Assembly: GCA_040751955.1 (NCBI GenBank)
Contig: JBFMFY010000005.1
Location: forward strand, 1 to 64,000
DNA from: SpSt-333 sp040751955
Lineage (GTDB): Bacteria; Bacteroidota; Ignavibacteria; UBA10030; UBA8401
Length of the DNA: 64,000 nt
Direction of reading: 5' to 3'
A program made the position numbers and the translations under genes. Positions 16,956 to 26,007 of this stretch are shown in pieces; within the stretch, counting starts at the first letter, position 1, and each line of letters opens with the position of its first letter. The notes under the pieces were generated by a model that was not told the origin of the DNA, did not search any database, and saw only the letters and a program-made list of their open reading frames with translations.

Positions 16956-19544
16956 ATGAAAAAAACAGTGTTTCTCTGGTACCTCACCTCTCTTCTCTAT
17001 TCACAACAAGATACAACCACACTTGTTACCGTAATTCCGGGCGAACATTACGCCGCCAGTTCTCTCCATCGCCTTTTTCTCGGAGATCATTGGCGCAATC
17101 TGTGGAGTGTGCCAATTCAAGCGGAAGTTCTAAATCTCGAATCATTTGCCGGTGGACTTACACCGACAGAGCGGGGCGGCGGATTCCAGACAAAATCGCT
17201 TCGTTTCAACGGTGCAGACGGAAAAGAATACAAGTTTCGTTCGCTTGATAAGGATCCGACACGTATTCTTCCCGATGAACTACAAAATACATTTGTCGAA
17301 GATGTTATTCAGGATCAGATCAGTTGGTCGCATCCGTATTCAGCAATCGTGGCAACTCCGTTCATTGAGGCAGTCGGTATTTTGCAGGCAACGCCAACAT
17401 TGGTGGTTCTCCCAAATTCAGTTCGGCTCGGAGAATACAAATCAGACTTTGGCGGTCTGCTCGGCACAATTGAAGAGAATCCGGACGATAAAGATGGAAT
17501 CGTGTTTGCCAAAGCCGACAAAATAAAAAGCACATATTCCCTCTTCAAAGAATTGGATGACGACAATGATGAGATGGTGGATCAGAAAGAATTTTTGAAA
17601 GCGCGGCTCATCGACGTTTTCCTCGGCGATTGGGACAGGCATGTTGACCAATGGAAATGGGCTGGGTATAAACAAAATGAAAAAAGAATCTGGAAACCGA
17701 TTCCCCGCGACCGCGATCAAGCGCTGGCAAAAATTGACGGCGCATTTCTGTGGGGTGTAACGTGGGCAATCAAACAGATCGAAAGTTACGAGACCGTGTA
17801 TCCTGATATTCAAGATTTGACATGGTCGGGGAGACATCTTGATAGAAAATTTTTGAACCGTCTGACGAAAACGGAATGGGACAGCGTGACTCGATTTGTG
17901 GTCAGCGTTTTGAGCGATTCACTGATATCGTATGCAGTCCACAAAATGCCGCAGCAAATGTATGATTTCGAAGGGAAAAATATTGAGATGAAATTACAAG
18001 AACGTCGCGACCATTTATTCAAAGCGTCCGATGAGTTTTATCGGTTATGCGCGGCGTACGTCGAAATCCGTTTAAGCAATAACAATGAATATGTCGAAGT
18101 GCAGCGTCTGAATGATTCGATTGTTGATGTAACAACATGGAAACGGGGTAAAGAGAGAGGAGAAAAAAAAGGCAAACCACTCTTCCATCGAAGATTCCTC
18201 ACGAATGAAACAAAAGAGATTCGCTTGTACTTACTTGATGGCGATGACTATGCCGAAGTAACCGGCGATGTCGATCACAGTATTGAAATCTATATTGATG
18301 GAGGAGAGGGAAAGGACGAGATTGTTGATAATTCAATTGTACGTGGATATACTTTAGGGATGCTTCCAATTCCATTTGCCGAAACTAAAACGATCATTTA
18401 CGACAGCGGTAAAAAATCTGAACTGAACACCGGACCAAGCAGCTGCGTCATCACTCACAAATTTGAAAAACCGAAGAACGATACTGCTATCTACGAGCCT
18501 GTGCGCGATTACGGACATGACTTCCGTCCGCTTGGTGTTGCCGCCTACAATTCTGCCGATGGAATCGTCATCGGCGTGGGACAGACTCTGTTTGGATACG
18601 ATGTAAAGTACGATCCATTTCATTACAAAATGGATTTGAGCGGAGCGTATGCTACCGGACATAATGCTTTTCGAGTCGATTACCGTGGATTGTTCCGGAC
18701 ATACAATAAACATCTTTCATACGAATTGGATATCCGTTTCTCGGGCATTGAAGTGCTTCGGTTCTATGGAATCGGCAATGAAGTAGCACTGCCAGTTTCA
18801 ATTGATAAAGAAAAATATTACGAAGTAAAACAGGGACAATATATTTTCCATCCGCAGATACGTTATCAACTCGCACGTTCATTTTCTCTCAACGGCGGAG
18901 TACTCATCAAGCACAGCGATATATTGCTGCGTGATAGTTCGTTTGTGAAACTTATTCTTCCGTACGGCACTTCAAATATGACAATTGGAAGTCTTCACGC
19001 AGGCATTGAATTCAATACGCGAGATCACGATATATTTCCGACGCGGGGAATTTATTCACGCACCGGTGTGTCTTTTTTCCCGCACCTATTGAGCAACAAA
19101 TTTGATTTTACCAAAACACATCTTGATCTTCGCTGGTACAATTCATTCCATCTCTTCTCCCCAACAACATTTGCGCTGAGGGCATTCGGCGAAAAGATAT
19201 TCGGAACATATCCTTTTTACGAAACATCATATCTGGGCGGAACGGAATCAGTGCGTGGATTTGAGAAGCAGAGATTCTCCGGTGATGCAAGCATGTCGTT
19301 CCATGCAGAATCGCGATTTGCTCTTGGAACGATTAAGTTGCTGCTGCCGTTCCATGTCGGCGGGATGATTTTTGGAGAGACAGGAAGAGTCTTTGCCGCA
19401 GGAGAAACTTCAACCCGATGGCATTCCGGATTTGGTGCCGGGATTTGGTCTTACATCGTAGATAAAGATGTTACGTTCAGCATCTCCGTCGCTCAATCGC
19501 GCGAGGAGGTCGAAGGACATTTTACGACGGGGTTTAGTTTTTAA
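16956..19544 (+). CDS. BamA/TamA-like surface-antigen protein
   Basis: 862 residues with a short signal-like N-terminus (MKKTVFLWYLTSLLYS). The first 500 residues match the middle region of large Bacteroidota proteins that carry a calcineurin-type phosphoesterase at the N-terminus and a surface-antigen barrel at the C-terminus. Landmarks are ERGGGFQTKSLRFNGADGKE, the SHPYSAIVATPFIEAVGI segment, VFLGDWDRHVDQWKWAG and PIPRDRDQA. The last 300 residues are an Omp85-like barrel (GTESVRGFEKQRFSGD is the RGF-type loop) ending in Phe. Here the phosphoesterase part is missing from the gene and a matching one is encoded separately at 37102-38250. The substrate is unknown. Confidence 0.82.
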   Translation: MKKTVFLWYLTSLLYSQQDTTTLVTVIPGEHYAASSLHRLFLGDHWRNLWSVPIQAEVLNLESFAGGLTPTERGGGFQTKSLRFNGADGKEYKFRSLDKDPTRILPDELQNTFVEDVIQDQISWSHPYSAIVATPFIEAVGILQATPTLVVLPNSVRLGEYKSDFGGLLGTIEENPDDKDGIVFAKADKIKSTYSLFKELDDDNDEMVDQKEFLKARLIDVFLGDWDRHVDQWKWAGYKQNEKRIWKPIPRDRDQALAKIDGAFLWGVTWAIKQIESYETVYPDIQDLTWSGRHLDRKFLNRLTKTEWDSVTRFVVSVLSDSLISYAVHKMPQQMYDFEGKNIEMKLQERRDHLFKASDEFYRLCAAYVEIRLSNNNEYVEVQRLNDSIVDVTTWKRGKERGEKKGKPLFHRRFLTNETKEIRLYLLDGDDYAEVTGDVDHSIEIYIDGGEGKDEIVDNSIVRGYTLGMLPIPFAETKTIIYDSGKKSELNTGPSSCVITHKFEKPKNDTAIYEPVRDYGHDFRPLGVAAYNSADGIVIGVGQTLFGYDVKYDPFHYKMDLSGAYATGHNAFRVDYRGLFRTYNKHLSYELDIRFSGIEVLRFYGIGNEVALPVSIDKEKYYEVKQGQYIFHPQIRYQLARSFSLNGGVLIKHSDILLRDSSFVKLILPYGTSNMTIGSLHAGIEFNTRDHDIFPTRGIYSRTGVSFFPHLLSNKFDFTKTHLDLRWYNSFHLFSPTTFALRAFGEKIFGTYPFYETSYLGGTESVRGFEKQRFSGDASMSFHAESRFALGTIKLLLPFHVGGMIFGETGRVFAAGETSTRWHSGFGAGIWSYIVDKDVTFSISVAQSREEVEGHFTTGFSF

Positions 19545-19550
19545 GTTTGA

Positions 19551-19583
19551 AGATGGAGCCCACCTCAAAGGTGGGCTCCATCT
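19551..19583. repeat. REP-like hairpin, family 1, downstream of RAYT
   Basis: A perfect 15-bp stem with CAA loop (AGATGGAGCCCACCT and its complement). It lies 10 bases from the end of the RAYT gene, and also just after the surface-antigen stop, where it could serve as a terminator. It aligns over 33 bases with the copy on the RAYT gene's other side at 20159-20191. Confidence 0.8.
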
Positions 19584-19593
19584 GTTAGAAACT

Positions 19594-20142
19594 TCATACC
19601 CAATATTGCTTTTTCACTTCGTTAAGAAGTTCCTCAGAAAACTTATTAAACACTTGAGAAGTATTAAAATATCTCATCATTAATCCTTTCTTCACTATCC
19701 CCGCTTGATGCAGCCCGGAATAATCTTGATAACTTGAAAATTTCCAATCCTCTTGATAATCAATCAGTCCTGCACGAATCGGGTTTTGATGAATGTACAT
19801 TATCAGAGTGAGCAAATACGATTCATCATCTACTACAACTGCTTTTGTATGTCGCTGAAATAGACTACCATTCCTATTATACTGCTTGTTGATTGCTTTT
19901 GTGTATGAGGAAAGTAATACGCCAATATTGTTTCGTAATACATCTATTTCCTCTGTAACAACACGGACCAGAAAATGGAAATGAGTCGGCATCAAACAAT
20001 AAGCAATTGTATCAACATACGGTGAAACATACTTTTTATATTTACCCAAAAAGTAATTATAGTTTTCCGATGACCTATATGCGATTTCACGATTATTGGA
20101 ACGGTTATATATGTGGTAATATTTGTCGGTTTCAATTTGCAT
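19594..20142 (-). CDS. REP-associated tyrosine transposase (RAYT, Y1_Tnp)
   Basis: 182 residues of the IS200/IS605-related single-strand transposase family. The HUH motif is seen in MPTHFHFLVRV, and the downstream family block (GSLFQRHTKAV to YIHQNPIRAGL) is intact, as is the start at MQIETDKYYHIYNRS. RAYTs are domesticated, non-self-mobilising enzymes thought to process REP palindromes. This one is bracketed at 10 and 16 bases by two family-1 hairpins, so these are its likely substrates. It sits between the surface-antigen gene and ettA, unrelated to either. Confidence 0.93.
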   Translation of the reverse strand: MQIETDKYYHIYNRSNNREIAYRSSENYNYFLGKYKKYVSPYVDTIAYCLMPTHFHFLVRVVTEEIDVLRNNIGVLLSSYTKAINKQYNRNGSLFQRHTKAVVVDDESYLLTLIMYIHQNPIRAGLIDYQEDWKFSSYQDYSGLHQAGIVKKGLMMRYFNTSQVFNKFSEELLNEVKKQYWV

Positions 20143-20158
20143 AAAGTCAAGAAAGATA

Positions 20159-20191
20159 AGATGGGCTCCACCTTTAAGGTGGAGCCCATCT
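20159..20191. repeat. REP-like hairpin, family 1, upstream of RAYT
   Basis: A perfect stem of at least 15 bp around CTTTAAG (AGATGGGCTCCACCT and its complement), extendable to 20158-20192. It lies between ettA and the RAYT and touches the ettA stop codon, so it also caps the ettA transcript. The outer stem differs from the partner at 19551 on both strands together, which supports a selected hairpin. Confidence 0.8.
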
Positions 20192-21862
20192 TCATCTCAC
20201 CAATTTTTTGTACCGGATCCGATGCGGCTGGTCTGCTGCAATGCCGAGTTTCTTCTTCCGGAATTCTTCGTACTCGGAATAATTCCCGTCGAACCACTGC
20301 ACCTGACTCTCCCCTTCGAATGCAAGGATATGCGTTGCAACGCGGTCGAGAAACCAGCGGTCGTGCGAGATGACGACGGCGCATCCGGCAAATTCAGAAA
20401 TTGCTTCTTCCAACGCACGAAGTGTATTCACATCAAGATCGTTCGTCGGTTCATCGAGGAGCAGAACGTTGGCTTCCTGCTTCATTGTTTTTGCAAGATG
20501 AACTCGATTCCGCTCTCCGCCCGATAATTGTCCCACCAATTTTTGCTGATCGCTGCCGCTGAAATTGAACCGTGCTACATACGCCCGGGAATTTACTTCG
20601 CGAGTGCCGAATCGCAGCATCTCCTCACCTCCTGAAATTTCTTCCCAGATCGTTTTATTCGGATCAAGCGGACGGTTCTGATCGACATACGCCAATTTCA
20701 CAGTCTCTCCGATGGTAATCTTTCCGGCATCCGGTTTTTCCTGTCCGGTGATCATCTTGAACAGCGTCGTTTTCCCCGCACCGTTCGGTCCGATAATGCC
20801 GATGATACCGCCGGGAGGAAGATCGAAATTCAAATTTTCGTATAACAGACTGTCTCCGTACGCTTTTGCCACATTTTCTGCTTTGATGACGACATCGCCA
20901 AGACGTGGACCTTTGGGAATAAAGATTTCAATCTCCTCATTCCTTTTTTCGTGTTCTTCAGACAGCATCTGTTCGTACGATGAAATACGCGCTTTGCTTT
21001 TTGCATGGCGTCCTTTCGGATTCATCCGTACCCATTCCAATTCGCGCTTCAATACTTTCTGACGTTTCGATTCCTGTTTCTCTTCTACTTCAAGCCGCTT
21101 CTGCTTTTGCTCAAGCCACGATGAGTAATTTCCTTCAAACGGAATCCCTTCGCCACGGTCCAGTTCCAAGATCCATCCGGCAACGTTATCAAGAAAGTAC
21201 CGGTCGTGCGTTACTGCAAGAACGGTTCCTTTGTATTGAGCAAGATGCTGCTCAAGCCACGAAACCGATTCCGCATCCAAATGATTTGTCGGTTCGTCGA
21301 GAAGCAGAACATCCGGTTCTTGCAACATGAGCCTGCATAATGCAACGCGACGTCGTTCGCCACCCGACAAAACTTTGACCGGTGTTTCTCCTGGCGGACA
21401 GCGGAGCGCATCCATCGCCTGTTCAAGTTTGCTGTCAAGATCCCATGCGTTGAGATGATCGATTTTTTCCTGCAGTGTTCCCTGCTTCTCCAGCAGCTTG
21501 TCCATATCCGCATCGGGATCAGCAAATTGTGCGGTGACTGCTTCATACTCTTTTAAAAGATTCACTGTTTCTTGCACACCTTCTTCAACAATCTCTTTCA
21601 CCGTTTTATTTTGATCCAACTCGGGTTCTTGTGGAAGATAGCCGAACGTAATTCCTTTTTGTGAGTTGATTGTTCCGAGATAATCTTTATCTACGCCTGC
21701 TATTATTTTCAACAGCGTAGATTTCCCTGCACCGTTCAAACCAAGCACGCCGATCTTTGCGCCGTAGAAGAATGAAAGATAAATATCCTTTAGTACCTGT
21801 TTGTTCGGTTTATGTACTTTACCCACACCGATCATGGAAAAGATGATCTTGTTGTCGCTCAC
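20192..21862 (-). CDS. ettA: Energy-dependent translational throttle protein EttA (ABC-F)
   Basis: 556 residues, the same length as E. coli EttA (555). This ribosome-binding ABC-F ATPase gates entry into elongation according to ATP level. Both nucleotide sites are intact: GLNGAGKST, LSGGERRRVALCR and LLLDEPTNHLD in the first half, GPNGAGKTT, LSGGERNRVHLAK and LLLDEPTNDLD in the second, with the arm and linker between (GNYSSWLEQKQKRLE, KGRHAKSKARI). The start is a GTG at 21862 with AAAGGAA just upstream; it aligns with the E. coli start, while the open frame beyond it to 21937 runs into a repeat. Flanked on both sides by family-1 hairpins. Confidence 0.95.
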   Translation of the reverse strand: MSDNKIIFSMIGVGKVHKPNKQVLKDIYLSFFYGAKIGVLGLNGAGKSTLLKIIAGVDKDYLGTINSQKGITFGYLPQEPELDQNKTVKEIVEEGVQETVNLLKEYEAVTAQFADPDADMDKLLEKQGTLQEKIDHLNAWDLDSKLEQAMDALRCPPGETPVKVLSGGERRRVALCRLMLQEPDVLLLDEPTNHLDAESVSWLEQHLAQYKGTVLAVTHDRYFLDNVAGWILELDRGEGIPFEGNYSSWLEQKQKRLEVEEKQESKRQKVLKRELEWVRMNPKGRHAKSKARISSYEQMLSEEHEKRNEEIEIFIPKGPRLGDVVIKAENVAKAYGDSLLYENLNFDLPPGGIIGIIGPNGAGKTTLFKMITGQEKPDAGKITIGETVKLAYVDQNRPLDPNKTIWEEISGGEEMLRFGTREVNSRAYVARFNFSGSDQQKLVGQLSGGERNRVHLAKTMKQEANVLLLDEPTNDLDVNTLRALEEAISEFAGCAVVISHDRWFLDRVATHILAFEGESQVQWFDGNYSEYEEFRKKKLGIAADQPHRIRYKKLVR

Positions 21863-21889
21863 GAAAATTCCTTTCTGTAGATATATATC

Positions 21890-21922
21890 AGGTGGACTCC
21901 ACCTATAAAGTAGAGCCTGCTT
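21890..21922. repeat. REP-like hairpin, family 1, degenerate copy
   Basis: A 33-base stretch upstream of ettA that aligns without gaps to the 20159 copy (about three quarters identical; shared core CTCCACCT-TAA and GAGCC). The stem is now imperfect, although a short GGTGGACTCCACC foldback remains. It lies in the ettA 5' region and may be an old copy. Confidence 0.55.
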
Positions 21923-22038
21923 CACATTCTTTAGCAATTATTGCCAAAGAATATACGGAAAAATTGTTATTGCACACTATGTGGTAATTGTGATACCGAG
22001 TAATTACTTCAACCGTTTCCTTGCTTCTCTCTCGGTAG

Positions 22039-23715
22039 ATGCTTATTTTTCGCAAAGAAAAAACAACCCGAAAAAAGCCAATGGAACAATCCTTACTGTC
22101 AGTCGATAATCTTCGGTTCAACACCGCATTCAAATATGTCGCAGACATGAACCTGAATGCAATTCTCAAGATGTGCAAGGAGGAAAAGTTTGCTGCGAAT
22201 ACGGTTATTTTTCAGGAAAATACTCGTGGCGAACGGTTGTATTTGATTCTTGAGGGGCGTGTTAAGATCTCAAAGGTGACGAAATACGGAGCGGAAACTA
22301 TCCTAGCATATTTGGGCAAAGGAGATTTCTTCGGCGAGATGGAACTGCTGGATGATCAGCCGCGTTCTGCCCGCACCACTGCTGTGGAGAATACTTCATG
22401 CGCCAGTATCAGCAAACAGGATTTCGACAATCTGTTGAAGTCAAATAATATCATTCAGCTTAACATCCTGAAAAGCATCACAAAGCGGTTGCGCACCGCG
22501 GACGGAACGATTGTCAACGAACTTGACCGGACAGTAGAGATTTCAAAGCAGCATATCAACAAACTTAACACGTTGATTGACGCTGCGAAACAAGTCAATT
22601 CAACGCTCGACCTTGATAAACTGCTCGATGTTATTCTTGAAACGGCAATCAAATCAATTTCATCCGACCGAGGGACTCTTTATCTCGTAGATGAATTGAA
22701 AGGAGAAATCTGGTCGAAAGCGCTGCGCGGTTCCGAGGTGATTGAAATCCGTTTACCGATTGGAAAAGGGCTTGCCGGGTATGTAGCAAAGACAGGCGAG
22801 ATCGTCAACATTCCCGATGCATACAATGACCCCCGCTTCAATCCCGAAGTCGATAAAAAAACCGGCTACCGCACCAACAACATGTTGACGATGCCGATGC
22901 GGAACCGGGACGGAAAAATCATCGGCGTGTTTCAAATGTTAAATAAAAAAGGGGGACCGTTCACGCCGCAGGATGAAGAATTCCTGAATGCCCTTTCGAT
23001 CCATGCCTCCATCGCAATTGAAAATGCACGCCTGGCACAGGAGATGGTGAACAACGAGCGACTCTCCGCTGTCGGACGGATGGCAAGCACGATCATCCAC
23101 GATATTAAGAATCCGATGGGAACGCTGCGTGTCTATGCTCAGGTGATGAAGAAAAAATCAGGGAACGAAGAAGCGGCAAAAATGGCGGACGAGATGATCC
23201 ACCAGGTCGATCGCTTTGTGAACATGGCGCAGGAAATTCTCGATTTCAGCAAAGGTGTCAGTTCGACGAACATGGAAGAGGTGCAGTTTGAAGATGTGAT
23301 GGAGGGAGTGCTGCTATTTATCGAAAAAGATCTTACCAAGAACAACATCAAACTTGAACGGAAACTGAAATTCAAAGGAAAAGTGAAATTAGATCAGGAT
23401 AAGACGATTCGAGTCTTTTACAACATTGCAAGCAACGCGCGGGATGCTATGCCGAACGGCGGGTCGTTGACTGTTTCAACTGAGGCGTCCGACGGATTTG
23501 TCAAGATCGAATTTACCGATACCGGAACCGGAATGCCGGACGAAGTGAAGCGACGCATCTTTGAACCATTCGTTACGTACGGAAAAAAACACGGCACTGG
23601 GCTCGGCATGTCAATCGTGAAGAAAGTGATCGACGACCACAAGGGAAAGATCGAGATCGACAGCGAACTAGGGAAAGGAACAACGATAAGGATGATGCTG
23701 CCGACGTTAAGTTAG
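22039..23715 (+). CDS. cNMP-binding/GAF-domain sensor histidine kinase
   Basis: 558 residues. Order: a cyclic-nucleotide-binding domain (about 35-150, with the phosphate-binding cassette FGEMELLDDQPRSARTT), a coiled linker, a GAF domain (about 190-335), then HisKA (TIIHDIKNPMGTLRVY, phospho-acceptor His) and HATPase (NIASNARDAMPNGG, DTGTGMPD, GTGLGMSIVKK). It lacks membrane segments, so it is a cytoplasmic kinase likely tuned by cAMP or cGMP; the CHASE2 cyclase at 7.4 kb is a possible source. An alternative start is the ATG at 22081. No response regulator is adjacent. Confidence 0.92.
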   Translation: MLIFRKEKTTRKKPMEQSLLSVDNLRFNTAFKYVADMNLNAILKMCKEEKFAANTVIFQENTRGERLYLILEGRVKISKVTKYGAETILAYLGKGDFFGEMELLDDQPRSARTTAVENTSCASISKQDFDNLLKSNNIIQLNILKSITKRLRTADGTIVNELDRTVEISKQHINKLNTLIDAAKQVNSTLDLDKLLDVILETAIKSISSDRGTLYLVDELKGEIWSKALRGSEVIEIRLPIGKGLAGYVAKTGEIVNIPDAYNDPRFNPEVDKKTGYRTNNMLTMPMRNRDGKIIGVFQMLNKKGGPFTPQDEEFLNALSIHASIAIENARLAQEMVNNERLSAVGRMASTIIHDIKNPMGTLRVYAQVMKKKSGNEEAAKMADEMIHQVDRFVNMAQEILDFSKGVSSTNMEEVQFEDVMEGVLLFIEKDLTKNNIKLERKLKFKGKVKLDQDKTIRVFYNIASNARDAMPNGGSLTVSTEASDGFVKIEFTDTGTGMPDEVKRRIFEPFVTYGKKHGTGLGMSIVKKVIDDHKGKIEIDSELGKGTTIRMMLPTLS

Positions 23716-23735
23716 AATACAAATTACAGTGAGTA

Positions 23736-23766
23736 AAAAGCCCGGTTGTTATTCCCGGGTTTTTTA
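23736..23766. terminator. Bidirectional rho-independent terminator
   Basis: A stem AAGCCCGG/CCGGGTTT with T-runs on both strands (GGGTTTTTT on plus, GGGCTTTTT on minus). It lies between the converging histidine kinase and hpnE and probably ends both transcripts. Confidence 0.8.
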
Positions 23767-25119
23767 TTTTTGTGCCAGATATTTCGCGGTTAAATTAGCG
23801 CACTCAAACCCGCTCTGCACCGCCCCTTCAATTGTTGCGGGAAGTTTTGTGTCTGTCCAATCACCGGCAAGAAAAAGATTTTGAATAGAAGTTGTATGCG
23901 AGGGACGAAATTGCTCGATCCCTACTTTCGGCGAAAATGTTGCCCGCTTTTCTTTGATGACAAGCGAATGAATTATTTTCGACACGGATGCAGCGGGATA
24001 GAAACGTTTGAGTTCGTTGTGCCCCAGTTCGACAAGTTCTTCTTTCTCCTTCTCCACAAGATCATGCGCACCGCTGACGACGAGTGAAAGATACATCAAT
24101 CCATTGTTTTCGTTTCCATACATCACCGATTTGTTGAAGACCCAGTGGATCGGTGAATCAAGCAGCGCGCAGAATTTCTCTTTCATAAAATGCGCATCAA
24201 ACCACAGATGCAGCGTTACAATAGGTGAAGAAGTGAATTCGTCAAGATTTGATACTCCTATCTTTTTGCTTTCGCCAAACACCTTTGGAATATCGAAGTA
24301 CGGAACGGCAGAAATAACAGCCCGTGGTGTGATCTTGCTGCCATCACTCAACAAAATCTCCTGAATCCTGAGATCTGAAACTTGAATCTGTTCAACGCTT
24401 GTATTCAGCATAATTCTTCCTCCCCGCTTTTCTATAAACTCAACTGCATTGTCAACCAGCACCGTGCTCAATCCTTTTTTCGGGATTACCATGGAAGCAT
24501 TTTTGCGCGACCCAAAGAATGCCGTTTTAATCACTTTGGCAAACAATGCGGCGGAGACTTTATCGAGTGAATCGTTCAGCGCGCCGATGGCAATGATATC
24601 CCACAGATATTTTCTGTTTTCTTCCGGCTGATCGAGTTCCTTAAGCCATTGTGAAACAGAGATTGAATGAAGATGCCTGTTCGTGTCGGGATTTTTGAGC
24701 ATCACATCAATGCCGACTCTCAATAATTTCAGGCGATTTGTAAAGGAAAGATTGGAGAGACCGAATAATCCCCATAGTACATTCAGCGGCGCCGGAAGTG
24801 AGTTTGTTTTTAGTTCAACAGCAGGCCGGTTTGGCGATCGGAAAATGACCGACATCGTTTCTTGCATCTCAACCAGGTCTTTGGCACCGATCATCTCTAA
24901 ATACCGCAGCGTCGCATGATAACACCCCATCAGCAGATGCTGGCCGTTATCTACTTCATCCCCTGTTTCGGGATGGATGAATGAATAGGTTCGTCCGCCG
25001 AGACGTGGTTTTTGTTCGATTAAAAGAATTGAATGTCCACGGGAGGTCAACTCAACTGCGGCTGCCAATCCGGCAACGCCGCCGCCGATAATGAGAACGT
25101 CTGGTGATGTATTACTCAT
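23764..25119 (-). CDS. hpnE: Hydroxysqualene dehydroxylase HpnE
   Basis: 451-residue FAD amine-oxidase-fold enzyme that reduces hydroxysqualene to squalene. The N-terminus has the dinucleotide motif (VLIIGGGVAGLAAAVELTSR) with EQKPRLGGRTYSF, and the C-terminus has the FAD-closing segment NLFLAGDWTDTKLPATIEGA. It is the third gene of hpnC-hpnD-hpnE, 45 bases after hpnD. Squalene feeds hopanoids or related lipids; no cyclase gene is in the window. Other phytoene-desaturase-like enzymes look similar, but the operon decides for HpnE. Confidence 0.93.
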   Translation of the reverse strand: MSNTSPDVLIIGGGVAGLAAAVELTSRGHSILLIEQKPRLGGRTYSFIHPETGDEVDNGQHLLMGCYHATLRYLEMIGAKDLVEMQETMSVIFRSPNRPAVELKTNSLPAPLNVLWGLFGLSNLSFTNRLKLLRVGIDVMLKNPDTNRHLHSISVSQWLKELDQPEENRKYLWDIIAIGALNDSLDKVSAALFAKVIKTAFFGSRKNASMVIPKKGLSTVLVDNAVEFIEKRGGRIMLNTSVEQIQVSDLRIQEILLSDGSKITPRAVISAVPYFDIPKVFGESKKIGVSNLDEFTSSPIVTLHLWFDAHFMKEKFCALLDSPIHWVFNKSVMYGNENNGLMYLSLVVSGAHDLVEKEKEELVELGHNELKRFYPAASVSKIIHSLVIKEKRATFSPKVGIEQFRPSHTTSIQNLFLAGDWTDTKLPATIEGAVQSGFECANLTAKYLAQK

Positions 25120-25130
25120 AAAACAGTAGT

Positions 25131-25156
25131 TAGGTCGGCATTAATACCAACCTGCC
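25131..25156 (-). repeat. REP-like hairpin, family 2, degenerate copy
   Basis: Read on the minus strand, GGCAGGTTGGTATTAATG followed by CCGAC keeps the GCAG-plus-palindrome form of the copies at 43513 and 44156. All stem positions pair on that strand if G-U is allowed, but two fail on the plus strand, so the minus strand is the functional one. Lies between hpnE and hpnD. Confidence 0.6.
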
Positions 25157-25164
25157 ACAATCCA

Positions 25165-26004
25165 TTACTTTCTATTGTTCCACCAGACATTTGCGGTGAT
25201 GAAAATCTTTTTGAAATTGGAAATGCGAATGCGGTGTGCAAAAACATTGTATTCAGCACGTTCTATATCTTTCAGGAGACGGGAATATATTTCCTGCATG
25301 ATGAGTGCTGCGATGAAGAGCGGTTTATCCTCTTCCGAAAGATGTTTAATCGCTTCGGCAAAATATTTTCTCGCCCGCTCCGCCTCAAATTTCATCAGAC
25401 GGTAAAATTTTTCGTTGTACGTATTGGAAAGAAGTTCTTCCTCGCTGTATTCAAATTGTTCCATATCTTCTTTGGGAAGATAAATACGTCCTTTTTTGGC
25501 ATCGGCAGCAACATCGCGGAGAATGTTCGTCAGTTGGAGCGCGATACCGAGGTTAATTGCGTACTCTTTTGCCCCCTCGTGCTTGTAACCGAAAATTTCG
25601 GTGCTGATCAATCCCACGGTTGAAGCGGCACGGTAACAATACAATTTGAGATCGTCAAATGTTTGATACCGCGTGTTGACAAGATCCATCTCCATTCCTT
25701 TGATCAATTCCTGGAAATGGTGCAGCGGAATATTGAAGCGCCGGATGATTTGCGCGAGTTTGTTGACAAGCGCATACTGTGATCGTCCATCAATTCCCTG
25801 ATCGAATTCTATTGCCCACTGAAGCAGACGCTGCTGTTTTGTAGAAAGACTTTCCTCTTCATCAACAATATCATCAGCAACACGGCACCACGCATAGACG
25901 ACGTTGATCGCTTCGCGTTTCGGTTTGGGTAACAAGAGGAATGAGTAATAGAAATTACTCCTCTTGTTCTTTTCAGTCATATCTGCCGTCAGGAGCTGTT
26001 CCAT
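25165..26004 (-). CDS. hpnD: Presqualene diphosphate synthase HpnD
   Basis: 279-residue trans-isoprenyl diphosphate synthase that joins two farnesyl diphosphates into presqualene diphosphate. The aspartate motifs are present in WCRVADDIVDEEE and in NILRDVAADAKKGRIYLPKED. No membrane segment is seen. It starts 3 bases after the hpnC stop, so the two are probably translationally coupled. Its assignment relative to the paralogue next to it rests on operon order and on the longer NILRDVAADA block that is typical of HpnD. Confidence 0.93.
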   Translation of the reverse strand: MEQLLTADMTEKNKRSNFYYSFLLLPKPKREAINVVYAWCRVADDIVDEEESLSTKQQRLLQWAIEFDQGIDGRSQYALVNKLAQIIRRFNIPLHHFQELIKGMEMDLVNTRYQTFDDLKLYCYRAASTVGLISTEIFGYKHEGAKEYAINLGIALQLTNILRDVAADAKKGRIYLPKEDMEQFEYSEEELLSNTYNEKFYRLMKFEAERARKYFAEAIKHLSEEDKPLFIAALIMQEIYSRLLKDIERAEYNVFAHRIRISNFKKIFITANVWWNNRK

Positions 26005-26007
26005 GGA

